The notes below the pieces were generated by a model. It did no database searches. It saw only the letters and a list, made by a program, of their open reading frames with translations, and was not told the origin of the DNA. Both the position numbers and the translations under genes were made by a program. Below, one piece after another: positions 36,065-47,942 of a stretch of 64,000 nt of DNA. Location: the NCBI RefSeq assembly GCF_000340215.1, contig NW_006921536.1:1286543-1350542 (forward strand). The letters are read 5' to 3'. Origin of the DNA: Pseudocercospora fijiensis CIRAD86 (lineage: Eukaryota; Ascomycota; Dothideomycetes; Mycosphaerellales; Mycosphaerellaceae). The first letter of the stretch is position 1, and every line of letters starts with the position of its first letter.

Positions 36065-37590
36065 TTGCCAAGGTATTTAGCACATAGTACGCTACGCTAC
36101 TATCCTTTAAGTTAAACTTAAGTGCTAGATTACTAATATATATACCCTATCTATTAGGCTTCTAAAGCTTCGATCCTATAGAGTAGATAGTATATATACC
36201 GAATTCAACGTTACTAAAGTATTTAATGCGAGCGTATAACTACTCGTCGGCTTCTAGAATAATAATAAAGAGGAACCTAATACCTATACTCTCCGCCTTC
36301 GCGAAGATATTACGTAGCTAGCGGTTATTAAAGTCGCGATTCTATATAATAAGGGTCTCTAGTAGGATTTCCTACGTAGGCTTTATACGTTAGCCTATAT
36401 TAATGCCGTATAACTTTATAGACTATTCTACTTCGTTAATTAACTTTTTAGGAGCAAGTATATCGCCGGTTAGGTTCCTAAGTAGCGTATTGCCTCGATT
36501 ACCTTTGCGGTTAAGTGTTAGAACCGACTACTTATTAAATCTTCTAGGTCTAGTAAACTTAACGCTCTATAAGTTCTAGGAGCCCTTCTACGGCATAATA
36601 GGTTTCGAATTCGAACTAGAACTATAGCTTACGCGAAGAGTATCTAGGATGCGGCTAGATACTATAATTATACTAGTACCTACTAAGAAGCTAAATAGCG
36701 TTACGAAGTTAACTAAGGATTACCGGTAGGATCGGTAAGACGGAAGAGTCGTAGACTATTCCCTCTAGTACTAGGAGTTCCGGTAATAGATATAGTATTA
36801 AGATTTAGAAATCTAGCTACGGATTTAAGTATTTTAGAAGTCTAGTCGCCGCTAGGCAGGCGTCGATTAGGCTAGCTAGGACGGACTATATATAGCTTAG
36901 TAGGTAGGTATTAGGGATTAGCGCGCGTACCGACGTTAAGTACCGGACGATTTAGGTTTCTAAGGTAATTCCGTAGTATTAACGGAAGTAATTATTTATA
37001 GTAATATATCGCGCTCTAGTATTTAGGATACTAAAGTCGATAAAGCGGAATCTAACCTAGTTAGCATTACTAAAACGCTAAACCTTAACTTTATCGGCGA
37101 CCTTCGCGAAGGCGATAAGAGTCTTAATCTTAACTCTAAACGGCTCTTACTAGCTATTTTTTTATATCGGCGGTATCGACCTTTAATATATAGAAGAAAG
37201 GTTTAAGCTAGTTAAGATTGTCGATACGCGCGTCGGCCTAAAGCTCGGGTTAGTAGAAGATATTAGTAGTAATTGCTCTACTAAATAACTATCGAGTTAG
37301 GGTCGACTCGTATATATAAGTCCGGTTAGGAGTTTAGGTCCGGTTACTTTGTTTTAGCCTAGTTAGAAGTCCTAGATATTAGTATTCGTACTTCTTATTA
37401 CTAAACTATATATATAATATAATTAGACTATATTAAGCTTTAAGTTCTTCTTCTACTTAAGGATAGTAGTTACTATTACGTCCTCCTCGCGATACTCCTT
37501 ACCGCTAGTATAGTCCTTATCGAGTTTAACCTTACCTTTACTCTAGCTATAGTCTAGCTCTATAGTATAATAGCGGCGCTATATAATAAA
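36065..37590 (-). pseudogene. Argonaute (QDE-2/AGO-like) remnant: linker, PAZ, MID, PIWI start
   Basis: Argonautes bind small RNAs and carry out RNA silencing. On the minus strand: a possible N/linker region (37440-37100); PAZ, with RFRFIDFSILNTRARYI then NYF near 37000-37050 and LNVGTRANP.YLPT near 36900-36950; a linker with DPTGNP (near 36730); MID, with NLTGDILAPKKLINEVE, FNNR.LRNIF, LYARIKYF, FGIYTIYSIGSKL (36150-36450); and NLALKFNLK at the PIWI start (near 36120). Two frame changes lie near 36960 and 36710. Stops are of RIP type, and PAZ/MID residues such as His and Cys appear as Tyr. The slicer residues are absent. Identity rests on several independent motifs; it cannot encode an active protein. 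Confidence 0.85.
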
Positions 37591-38140
37591 TATCCTCCTT
37601 CTTCTTCTTCTTCTTTTTCTTCTTCTTTTTCTTCTTTTTCTTCTTTTTCTTCTTTTTCTTCTTTTTCTTCTTTTTCTTCTTTTTCTTCTTTTTCTTCTTT
37701 TTCTTCTTTTTCTTCTTTTTCTTCTTTTTCTTCTTTTTCTTCTTTTTCTTCTTTTTCTTCTTTTTCTTCTTCTTTTTCTTTTTCTTCTTTTTCTCTTCTT
37801 TCTTCTTCTTCTTCTTTTTTTTTCTCCTTCTTAAAGATAGTAGTTACTATAGCGTCCTCTTCGCTATACTTTTTACCGCTAGTATAGTCCTTATCTCGAG
37901 CTTAATTTTACTTACGCCGTATCCTAACTATAGTCTAGCTCCGTAAGTATAATAGTAGCGCTATATAGTAGATTAGGTTTAGCTTCTTATTCTACTAAAG
38001 GCTCGCGTTAGCCGTTACTATAGCGACCTCTTCGCGAGACTCCTTATCGCTAGCGTAGTTCTTATCTCGAGCTTAATTTTGCCTACGCCTTACCTTTATT
38101 ATAATCTAGCTCCGTAGGTATAATAGCGGCGCTACGTAGT
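37461..38140 (-). repeat. about 130-bp coding-like tandem repeat upstream of Argonaute core
   Basis: Three copies, near 37461-37590, 37836-37970 and 38004-38140, separated by the pyrimidine tract and a short spacer. On the minus strand each reads a DK.YTSGKEY.EE..IVT-like peptide. The first copy is in frame with the Argonaute core, so these may be its repetitive N-terminus, a region usually of low complexity in fungal Argonautes. Whether the copies were joined in one exon is not known. Confidence 0.6.
37593..37832. repeat. 240-bp pure pyrimidine microsatellite (TTCTTTTTCTTC)n
   Basis: Unbroken C/T on the plus strand, about 240 bp, mostly period 12. The minus strand reads Glu/Lys only in every frame used here. 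Mirror symmetry makes triplex DNA possible. Confidence 0.95.
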
Positions 38141-38299
38141 TAATAGTATCGTAGTACCGAGTATAGTTCTAGCTAGCGCGTTAATTAGCGATCGCTCTAG
38201 CTACGGTTACGTTAATATTCGATCGTATATACTACGTAATACGGTCGACTAGATTCGATTTCCTAGCTTAGAGCCTTTAGTATATATATTCTACTTAAC

Positions 38300-38770
38300 G
38301 CTAGAATAATAGGGAATTTCGATAGTACGGATAAGGTAAAGGATAGTTAAGAGTTATAGTATACGGTTAAGTCGTTAGTACCTAATCGAGTCGATAAACG
38401 TAGTAGCTAGTTAGCCTTTCCTAATACGGAGGAACTAGATAGATAGATTAAATAAAGTATTCGTATCTCGGGTAGGGTAGCGCTATATATCCGTAAGTAT
38501 AGACTACTACTATTTATATAATAGAAGACGAACGAAGAATTATAAGACGAGGTAGAGCGGTTAGTACTCGAGTTAGAGCAATTACGTAAATAAGTTACGT
38601 TTCTATTATAAAAACAATAAGTATATAATAATCTTATACTCGACGCGTAGAGGAGTTTATAAAGATAGTAAAATATACTATACGGAGGTATAAGAAGAGG
38701 GGAGGGGAAGGGTAGAGTAGTAATCTAGGTCGCTTCTAAATAAGTAGGTTTACCGATTCGCGGACTTAGT
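38300..38770 (+). pseudogene. possible coiled-coil coding fragment
   Basis: A plus-strand frame reads a long Leu/Glu/Arg/Gln-rich segment (DEVERLVLELEQLRK and onwards) with TAA/TAG where Gln would fit, then a basic stretch. I do not recognise it. Lack of TGA is no support, since RIP removes TG. Confidence 0.3.
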
Positions 38771-39499
38771 CGGTCTAAGTCGGATAGCGCGTCGGTAGTC
38801 GAGTCGTATCGCTAATTTGTACCTACGGTAGTAGTAGTAAATATTAGGCGCGGATAAATATAATATTAGGGCTTGCTTTACTTATATTTATATTTTATAG
38901 CGTATATACTATGTCGGCGTCGACTCTATATACTACTTCCCCTACCTATACTACCTACGCTTACGTACGCTATAGTTATATCCTATTATACTTTACTCTT
39001 TTTCTTTTGTTTTTCCTTCTCGAATCCGAGCGATTATTATATATCCTAAGCTCGTACCTATCTACTTATTACTTATACTGCCTATATAACTGGAACCGAT
39101 ATTATTACAAATTAGTACGACTTCGTAAAGTCTACTTGCTAAACGCCGGCCGTACGAGATACTCTTCTACCTATTGAAATATTAGCCTCCGGGATCTAGT
39201 AATTGTCGATAATAATAATAGTATCCGTAAGGGGGAGGTTTATACTAGTTGTAATCTAGCTTGCATATACCACTATTAGCTACTTCTAGTCGCTATATCT
39301 ATCTTTCTTAGTCCTTATAGATACGAACTAGTCGACAAGGTCGGCCCGGGTACTATTAGTCTAGCTACTCTACGTATCGATTAGGATCCTATACGCTATA
39401 TTACTAGTACTTAGGATATTATCGTAATACTAGGTGCCTTCTTTCTATACGGCTAGCTACTAGAGATACTATATAAATATTAGTCTTATATAGATAGAT
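38771..39499. other. no recognisable feature
   Basis: Mixed sequence without readable domain. An 88-codon open frame at 38911-39177 is Tyr/Leu/Ser-rich low complexity and is not called. AGATAGATAGATA near 39492 may be the 3' tail region of the adjacent LINE. Confidence 0.4.
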
Positions 39500-39599
39500 A
39501 GATATTTCATTTGCCTGTTGTAGTGCCTTTCGGCCTATACAGGTCTGTTTCTATATATTGTTTTAGGTAGGAAACTAACTTAGTTGGTAAAAACCTCCC

Positions 39600-42500
39600 T
39601 CCTATCCTATTTATAAGTGTTGATCTTCCTCGTTTCCTTGTTTTCCTTCCTCTAGGGTGCACTAGTGTTATAGTTGTTACCTTCTAACTACCTTGCCTGC
39701 TGCCCTGCCCTTCTTTCCCCCTCTTCTTCCCTCCTTCTTATCTACTACTTAGTTTCCCTTACTAGTACGAATTGTTATACAAATCCCTGTTTAATAATCT
39801 ACTTTACTATCCTCTTTAGGTCTTCTTTGCTCTAGATTAGCTTGTCGTATTCCCTTTCTATTACTTTTAGTCTCTAATTACTTCTGCCTTCTAACTATTA
39901 AAGGTAGACTAGCAGTATATACTTAGGGTTCTGAGATTAGTAGCTATATTAGTAAGCCCTGCTTTCAATTCCTAGGACGTTTCTTCTAAATAGGTAAGAT
40001 CTAAGTCTAATATGTTTAGATCTAATTTAGATAGCTAGGCTTGCCTCGGCCCTGTTTAGGTCCTTATAGAGCTAGTAGTTGTGTTAACTAAATTTGATTA
40101 GTGCCTTTAGGGTTCCTAGTCTGACTTGTGTTTTGTTCTATTCCTGCTCCTATAGGTGTCTAGCAATTGATTCTGCTAGGCTTTGTTTCTCTCCCTTTGG
40201 CTTATCTTCCTTTAGTCTTATATTTAGTCCCTAAAGCTCTTTCTCTAGCATTTCTCTTGTTAAGACTCTATATTGCTCTAGGTCTTTAACTTTCTAGGGA
40301 GTTATTTGTAGTCTGTCTCGCCTCCTAGTCCTAATGTACTAGGCTTTTATCTTATCTAGTGCCTTTTAGATAGTCTATTAGGCTAGGTATTCTATTGTCT
40401 TTACTATATATTAGTATCTTAGTCCCTTAAAGTATTGTTTAACTAGTAGGATCCCTAATTCTATTTCTACTACCCTTATTAGTATAGTTTTGTATACTCC
40501 TAGGATTTTCTTTAGGTTTTAGGTTTAGGACCTACTAACTAGTTGCTCAATCCTCTTTAGTGTTTTCTCCTAGGCTGTCTATATCTGTGCTCTATATAGT
40601 ATTGCTAGCTTAACAATTGCTTTGTATATAACTTTAGCTTTCTCGAATGTAGCCCCCTATATAGAGGCTATAAGCCTATTAATAGATTGTATGTTAGCAT
40701 CTGCCCTCTGCTTTGCCTTCTTTACTTGTAGTCCCTAATTCAGTTTTAGATCTAGCTAGATCCCTAGTACCCTAAGCTCTACTAATAGTTGGGTTTTAAA
40801 GCCTTAGATAGTGATTTATTGCTTTATATTATAGGTTGATTTAGCCTTACTAAAGTGGATAAGCTAGTACTTTTCTAGGGCGAATTTTGCTTTATACCTC
40901 CTTGCCTATTTTTTATACTCCTAGTGCTTCTCTTCTAGGATCTTATAGTTGGTTTCTGTTGTCTTAGACTACGCTAGGATGTTTGTATTATCTACCAACC
41001 CTAATGCTAATATGTTTTTTAATTCTAGGAGTAGGAGTAGGTCTACTATAAAGATAAGGAAGAGGATTAGGGAGAGTGCTAATCCCCTAGGGATTCCCTT
41101 TCTAAATAGCATTAGGTCTGATTTGAATTTGCCTAGAATAAGCTGTATTGATCTTTCCTATAGGAAGGACTAGATAAATTGGACTATCTAGTTTAGTATA
41201 GCTTTCTATTTAAGTATATATAGGAGCCTTTTATAGGAGATATTGTTAAAGGCTCCTAAGATATTAAGGGAGAGGAGGGTTGCTACCTAGTTTTAACTAT
41301 AGTACTAGATATGCTTGATCTGTTCTATAATTAGTTCTATAGCTATTAGTATTAACCTCTTCTTTCTTCCTCCTATCTAGTCTTTAGGAAGGATGTTCCT
41401 TTCCTCGGTAAAGGTTGTTAGCCTTTTAGCGACAATTTTTTCTAGTACCTTGCCTATTGTATTAAGTAGGGCTATTAGTCTATAGGCCTTGAGCTATATA
41501 TAGTCTTCCTTCTAGGGCTTCTTTAGCACTACTATTAGGGACTTCCTAAATAGTCTTAGGTAGTGTCCTAGTGCTAGGCTTTATAAAAAGATATTGGCTA
41601 GTACTAGGGCTAGCCCCTTCCTATATGCTTTTAGAAGTTTGTTATAGATCTTGTCTTCTCCTAGTGCCTTGTTGCCTAGAATTTTCTTTAGGATCCTTTT
41701 AATAGTTTCGGGTTTAACCTAGGTGTCTCTTAGTATGCCTAGTAGTAGAGTCTCTTGTTCTTTCTCCTTTATGTCTAATAGGTCTGCTTGTACTTTTCTA
41801 TAGAAGAAGTGTTAGCCTAGGGCTCTTGCTTTCCCTTCTATTATAGTCTACATTTGTCCTTGTTAGTCTATAATATCCGGGAATTGTAGTAGTATATCCT
41901 TGTCCTATTTAGGTCTCCTTGCCTATTTAGCTATCCTCTATATCTCCTCTAGTTTCTTTGTAATTATTCCTATTATAGATCTCTATTCTTGTATCTTGTC
42001 TTTCTTAATCTAGATCTTCTTTTCCTAGTAGGCTTTATTATAGTTATCCTATGCTTCCTAGGTGTAGGTTTGTGTCTACTGCCTCCTAGCCTTCCTTGCT
42101 GCTTTAACCTTCCTTATATACTTACTAGTCTAGTATAGTTGCTAGTATAGTAAATGTTTCTTTACTAGGGTATGCTTTCTAGCTACCTGTTTTAGGATTC
42201 CTGTTAGTTCTTCTACTGCCTTATTAATATCCTCTAGCCTTAGTAGGTACTTTATTAAGAGTTTCTCTAGTTTTAGGTCCCTTTCTAGTTTAGGTCCCTT
42301 TCTAGTTCCTCCCTAATCCTACCCTATTAGGCACCTTTCTAGTTAAGCTTCTCCTCTAGTTCCCTTTCCTAATTGGCTTAGACATTTAGCTTAATCTATA
42401 CCGGGAAGTAGTCTAATAATTCTTCTAGTTCCTAGTTGACTCTGTATCTTATAATCCTATTCCTAATCTAATATAATATAAAGCATAGGTCTAGTATGCT

Positions 42501-43110
42501 GCTGCTTCCTCTTACCTCCTAAGTAATTAGTCCCTTTAGGGTAACAATTTCTATTCCTTCCCTCTCTAATATATCAATTAGTCTTCCTACTAGGAAGTAG
42601 TAAGCTAGGGTAAAGTCTAAGCCCTAGAGGGGGTAGTAGAGGTTGAAATCCCTAAGTAGGATTTAGTAGGTGTTCCCCTAGATAACTCTAGGTAGTCTTT
42701 CTAGGGTTTTTAGTTAGGTACTGCTTCTTGAGTCTGGTAGTGGGTTGTATATATAGTAGACTTAGAGTGTACCTTAGGATGTCTCTACTTAAACTAATGT
42801 TAGGTCCCTATCCTCCTATAGTATAGCCTACTAGGTTTCTGTATCTATCTCCTTACTAATGTAGATGTATGTCCTTAGGGCTCCCTAGTTATAGATAATT
42901 AGGTAGTATCTTAGGTCTTTGACTGTTGCTAGTCTCTTTATATATAGGTTAAGCTAGGGCTCTTAGATTGCAATAATGTAATATTCTTTTAGGTTTAGTA
43001 CTTAAAGGAAGCTCCTCTGTACCTTATCTTTGCTCTTATTAATATTGTACTATATAATGTTTAGTAATGTTGCAATGTTTATTAGGTTTTATCTATATTA
43101 TTTCCCTATA
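39600..43110 (-). pseudogene. LINE ORF2: endonuclease-reverse transcriptase
   Basis: The endonuclease/exonuclease/phosphatase domain starts near 43080 (YNINKSKDKVQ, IIAI.EP, YIYNPLPDSRS, LLRDFNLYYP, 42600-43080). RT follows (KAYRLIALLNTIGKVLEKI and onwards near 41450; GIPRGLALSLILFLIF near 41100). Its catalytic box now reads VDNTN at 40981-40998, with the second Asp lost to RIP. A C-terminal domain runs to about 39600 and is Lys/Glu/Leu-rich. No clear RNase H was seen. By family knowledge it nicks target DNA and primes reverse transcription there. Short plus-strand frames are shadows. Confidence 0.88.
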
Positions 43111-43129
43111 AGTTTTCCTTTAGTCTTCC

Positions 43130-44752
43130 CTTACTTTAGACTAACATTTAACTAAGCTTTGTCTGCCCTACTTCCTTTCCTATAATGTTAAGGTATCTTA
43201 GTCTCCCTAGTTGCTAGTAACTCTCTTGTGCTAGTGAGGCCCTAAATGTAAACCTATTATCTTGTCTAGACCTCTTTTATAGTACTTAGCTAGGTTGCTT
43301 CTGTACCTAGCTGCCCTAGCTTATTGTGTATCTTTTTAGTGTATTGATTCTAGCTTCCTTTGCCTTCCTAGCTGCCTATATTCTTACTAGGTATTCCTTC
43401 GCCTAAGAGGGGTGTCTTTTAGTATAGTATGTATATCTTGCTTCTCCCTTATATGCTTTGCATTCTTTAACCTAGTAATCCCCTATATAATAGGAGTAGG
43501 TATTAGTTGTCTTTATGCACTTAGCTACTAAGTGTCTATAGTGTTAATATTTGAAGCACTGTATTATCCTATAGTTGCTTCTATATATCTCTGTTTCTAA
43601 TCTTTTAAAGTCCTAGAACAACCCCTAGTCTAGCACTATATTAGCTTGCTCTGTACTCCCTACCTAGATAATTAGGGAAGACTGCTTCTTAGTCTCTTCG
43701 ATTTTCCTTTTAATCTATACCACTTTTGTAATCTTTAGGCCTAGGTATATAGCTTGGTTTTGTCTCTATAGGCTCTTAATATCCTATTCTTCCTTAAAGC
43801 TTCTTATTATACTATAGGCTATAATTATAAATTGCTGTTAGGAGACCTTTGCTATTTTCCCTATCTTAGTTGTCTATTCTTTTTGTGTTTCTAGCTTCTT
43901 TTTGTCCTGCTTTTATGCTATAAATAGCTTGATTACCCCTTTACCTTCGTTCCTAGCCCTAATTACCTCTTTAACTACAATTCTTTCTACAATCTCTTTC
44001 CCTATAAGTCCTTAGATTTCCTTTTGCTCCTATAGGTCCGTAATATAGACTCTAACTACTGTCCTCGGGGGTTTTAGCGCCTCCTAACTAGCTACTGCTG
44101 CCTAGGTGCGGTAGTTTAGGCTTGTCTCCTGTTGTTTCTTCGTAATCTTTGCTACGACTATATTAGCTACCTTTGTAATTACGTGGCTTGCCTGGTTATA
44201 GATTGCTTTTAGTCCTCTAAGGAGTTCTAAGATTATTATCCTATATGCCCTCTTAGGGGTTCTTCTATCTTCCGCCTTTAGCACCTCCTCTGCCCTAGTA
44301 TATAGTGCTTTCCATTCGTCCTCCCTTCCTTCTTAACTGTCTTCCCTTCGTCTCTAATTGTTCGCTACCATTTGATCTCCTTTCTCCCTCCTTATTAGTC
44401 TTATATACCTAGTAGGTAGGGGCAGATCGATACTTACTATATCTACTAAGAAAACATTCTACGGCTTAAAACTAGCTAGTACAATCTTACTCCTATACCC
44501 GTACTAGCGCTACTTGCTACGCTTAATTTGGATTATATACCGTAGAGACACTATAACCGGCTCGTTATATAGTATTAGTATATAGTCCTAGAGGAAGCAA
44601 TTCGATACGCTATACTGTTTTATCCTAGGGAGTATATCTTTAATATCCTATAAATTAAAGGTACTAAGTTCTTTAATTAACTTCTTCTAGTCCCCCTATA
44701 GTACGAGAAGTAGTAACGGAAATATAGTAAAGACCCGTATTATCTTAGCTAC
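43130..44752 (-). pseudogene. LINE ORF1: RNA-binding protein with zinc knuckles
   Basis: The frame includes ATG at 44371 but stays open apart from RIP-type stops back to 44752, so the true start may lie upstream, beyond the A3 insertion. Lys/Glu-rich helical region (43600-44280), then knuckles near 43400-43560: QCFKY.HYRHLVAKC, where Cys and Gly now read Tyr and Arg, and a YYIGDY..KEC segment that is a decayed GH-type knuckle. Role by family: RNA chaperone in the LINE particle. Confidence 0.8.
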
Positions 44753-45031
44753 TATTGGCTAGTAACCGGCCCTATACTATAGGCTAAGTTTTAAGCCTAT
44801 ATAAGAGGCCTCCTTCTATATAGTAGACAGAGTATTAACCTCGTATAGCACATTGTTTATATTACACTTCTATAATGCCTATATTGTAGGGCCCTAGTTA
44901 CTAGCCTAAGCGACTTGTTTGTTATCCTATTATACTAAACATAGCTGCCTATTTTGCTATAGGTTATGTTACCCTCGGTTGCCTATACTATTGCTACTAG
45001 TAGTAGTAGTAGTATTAGTTTCCGTCCTTTA
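44753..45031 (+). repeat. A3 5' LTR
   Basis: 279 bp, same ends as the other LTR-A copies, TATATAA at 44798-44804. Confidence 0.93.
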
Positions 45032-45848
45032 TTAGAGCCGAAGGTAGGGCTATCTCTTTATATCTAACAGGTTCGGATATGTCGAAGGTAGTCCTAGGGC
45101 ACGAATAGCTATAACTAGAGCGAAGGCACGATAAGAGCCTACGATATAGACGATATAGAAGTATCTCGAGGGGCTATTACAACAAGCGAAGGAACCTCTT
45201 AATAAGGGCATCTCTTTAACCCCGAAAAGCTACAAACCCTTAGGACTATTACAGCTTAGGGCCTAGTCTATAGCTATAGCTAGCTTCTAAGGACTCGGCT
45301 CCGGGTCGAAGACCTATTTAGCACCGCTTGCTCGAGATAAGCTACCGCCCGCCTAAGGAGGAGATAGACTAATTACCTATCGGCCTTACTTAGTTTGCTA
45401 AGACTATTAATAGATAGCAAATTCTAGATTGTAGGTCGGATAGCCGGGGAGTCCCCTATTAATCGGGTAGATCCTTTCCTAGGATTCGTAGCCTCGCTCG
45501 TAAAGTGCTTAGCCTTCTACTAGGAATAGAAGGCTACCGCCCCCCTACCTAGCTAAAGGAGATATTAAGAGCTAGTTTCTAGGATCTAGGTATAAACAGA
45601 GATTGTAGCCTCTTCCTCCAAGCGGCTTTCGTATTTACTAAATTAAGCTCCTAGAGGTAGTTAGGCGACCCCTAGGAGGCTAAATCCTAATAATACCCTA
45701 GGGGTAGCATTAGGAGAAATAGCCTAATATACTATTTTCTCGCGTAGCAATATTACAACAAACTAAACAAACCAAAGTATACTAAAAACACCTTTATATA
45801 GCATTTATTTTATATAGCATTTCATTTTAACCGTTTTATAATAATCGA
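45032..45848 (+). other. A3 leader
   Basis: Same leader as A1, non-coding, with a palindrome at 45689-45711. Confidence 0.7.
45689..45711. repeat. module-border palindrome P0 of A3
   Basis: Arms AATAATACCCT and GGGGTAGCATT lie round A. Outer CCT and AGG also pair. Confidence 0.85.
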
Positions 45849-47662
45849 ATAAGCTCTAGCTCTAGCGAAAACGAGTATTAAGAATTAGCGGAATCTTCTA
45901 AATCCGAGAACGCCCCTAATCCTATTAACGAAGAAATTAGGCGGCGACTAGTTAATATAAGTAAGCCTCCTACGCCCTCTACGCTAGAGGCGCTCTATAC
46001 TATCCTTATAAAGATAATAGAGAAGCAAACTAAGCTTCTCTATTAAAACAAACGTCGCCCGCTAGAACTAGGGAGTAGTACAAATCCCTTATTCGAAGGG
46101 TAGAACGCTATAGTATATATAGAGCGTTTTAAGGAAGGCTTAATTAAGTACGAGCTCGATAGAGAGTCCGACTAGTACAAGATCCGGTCCCTTACAAGGA
46201 CTACTAGCACTAAGCTTTACCGGACCCTTAGGACCCTAGTTAGCTACCTAGAGAAGGACGACAAGTCTAATACTAACTAGGAGACCTTTAAGTTAGCCTT
46301 TCTAAGGGAGTATCGAGAGCGCGATAGCTATCGTATTAAAGGTAGTCGCGCGTAGCTCGAAGCCCTCTACTTAGTAAGGCGTACTAAGGATAACGACCTA
46401 AAGGGGTACGTCCGCGAATTTGTCGAGTTAGCGGACGGCATCGAGTAGAGTAACCTCGAAAACTCTTAGCGAACGAGGCTACTCCTCTAGGGATTGCTAT
46501 AGCCTATAGCTTAGCGTATCTTCCGTCGCTATAAGCTAAGCGAGGCCGATCCTAAGAGCTTTAGGAAATACAAAGAGGTCCTAGTGTATATTAAGGCCGA
46601 CATTAATAGTACGGCCGATACGAGGAAGTTTATCTACGGCGAAGACCGGAATAACCTAGCGTAGGTTAGGAAAGAAGCCTTAGAAAGTAAGGGACCTAAA
46701 TTCCTTCCTAAATCGCAAAGTAGTCCTAAGACCGTAACGCCTACTATTACTAAACACTTACAAGACGTTACGGACTTAGCTAAATCCCTATCCCGACTTA
46801 ACCTAAATACGAAAGCACTATAGCGAGTTAGGGAAGTTATTAATACTACTATACTAGGCGATATGCTACTAGTCTACTAGGTTTTAGATCCTAACTATCC
46901 TAAAGCCCCTTTAGTAGATATCTACGCTATATAGAAGATCTATTCTAACTTAGATAGTAAGTGCTAGATGTGTAGTAGTTTTAAATATATCTAATCGTCT
47001 TGCCCTATCTAGAAAGAGCTTCTTAATAGGAAGCTCGTTAAGCAAGTAAATAGTCGATTCTACTATATAGATACAGACGACAAGATCGACTTCAAATAGG
47101 ATCGAAGAGCCCCGAAACTGCCTTAACTAAAAGCCCTTCTAGAAAGGAAGTATAGCGGCAAGATCGAGTTTAAGGAGACTAGGAACAGTACTCTCGCCGC
47201 TATTGCTAAACGAGAAACTTAGAAGGTTAGGGCTAAATAGGTTAAGGAGCGGAGTAGTAATAGTACCGCCGAGCCCGTTAAAGTTAACTTTGTTTCTTAG
47301 GACCCGGACGTAGTTACTAATGTTTACGCGGTTACTAAGAACAGTATAGATATCTACGCTACTACAAGGTCCTAAACCTAGTCCTAGAACAAGGGTAAGA
47401 GCCTATAGAACCCTACTCGCCCTAGTACGGCTGCCCCTACTAGGGTACTAAAGAATAAGGCGGCCGATAAGGCTAAACAATAGCGAGAGTTAACCGCTAA
47501 AACTAAGACTCTCTAGACAGCTATAGACCGCGCTACCCGACCTAGCACCGTACCTAGTACCCTACCTATAGAGAGCCTAGTCGTACTAGAGACTCTAGAG
47601 GTCGATATAGAAGATATTGCTACCGATATTAGTAGTACCCTAGGTCTAGCTAACCTACCTAC
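45849..47662 (+). pseudogene. family A gag, first part (A3)
   Basis: Follows A1 gag closely, including the CxxC knuckle region near 46965. Interrupted by A4 in the acidic linker before the protease; the rest is at 59911. Confidence 0.85.
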
Positions 47663-47942
47663 TATTAGCTAGTAACCGGCCCTATATACCTAGGCTAAGT
47701 TTTAAGCCTATATAAGAGGCCTCCTTCTATATTATAGATAGAGTATCAACCTCGTATAGCACATTGTTTATATTACACTTCTATAATGCCTATGTTATAG
47801 GGCCCTAGTTACTAACCTAAGCGACTCGTTTATTATCCTATTATACTAAACATAGCTGCCTATTTTGCTATAGGTTATATTACCCTCGGTTGCCTATACT
47901 ATTACTGCTAGTAGTAGTAGTAGTGTTAGTTTCCGTCCTTTA
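47663..47942 (+). repeat. A4 5' LTR
   Basis: 280 bp, TATTAGCTAG...CCGTCCTTTA. Same TATATAA box and TAG run as the other copies. Confidence 0.93.

Larger units (their letters stand above)
39500..44752 (-). mobile_element. Tad-like non-LTR retrotransposon (LINE), RIP-mutated
   Basis: Two ORFs in LINE order on the minus strand: ORF1 with zinc knuckles, ORF2 with endonuclease and RT. The 5' end is cut by the LTR of A3 at 44752. The 3' end is placed near 39500, where coding fades and a GATA-type simple repeat lies; no long A tail is left. Most of the body is CpG-poor, unlike the neighbours. Confidence 0.85.
44753..47662 (+). mobile_element. family A copy 3 (A3), 5' part, split by A4
   Basis: LTR, leader and gag up to the point where A4 is inserted; it resumes at 59911. 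The left flank ends CTAC (44749-44752); its right end is outside the window. Confidence 0.92.

Noticed and set aside
38911..39177. 88-codon Tyr/Leu/Ser-rich frame
   Set aside because: Low complexity, no conserved pattern; open by composition.
40949..41173. 74-codon plus-strand frame
   Set aside because: Antisense to the LINE RT core, which reads clearly on the minus strand.
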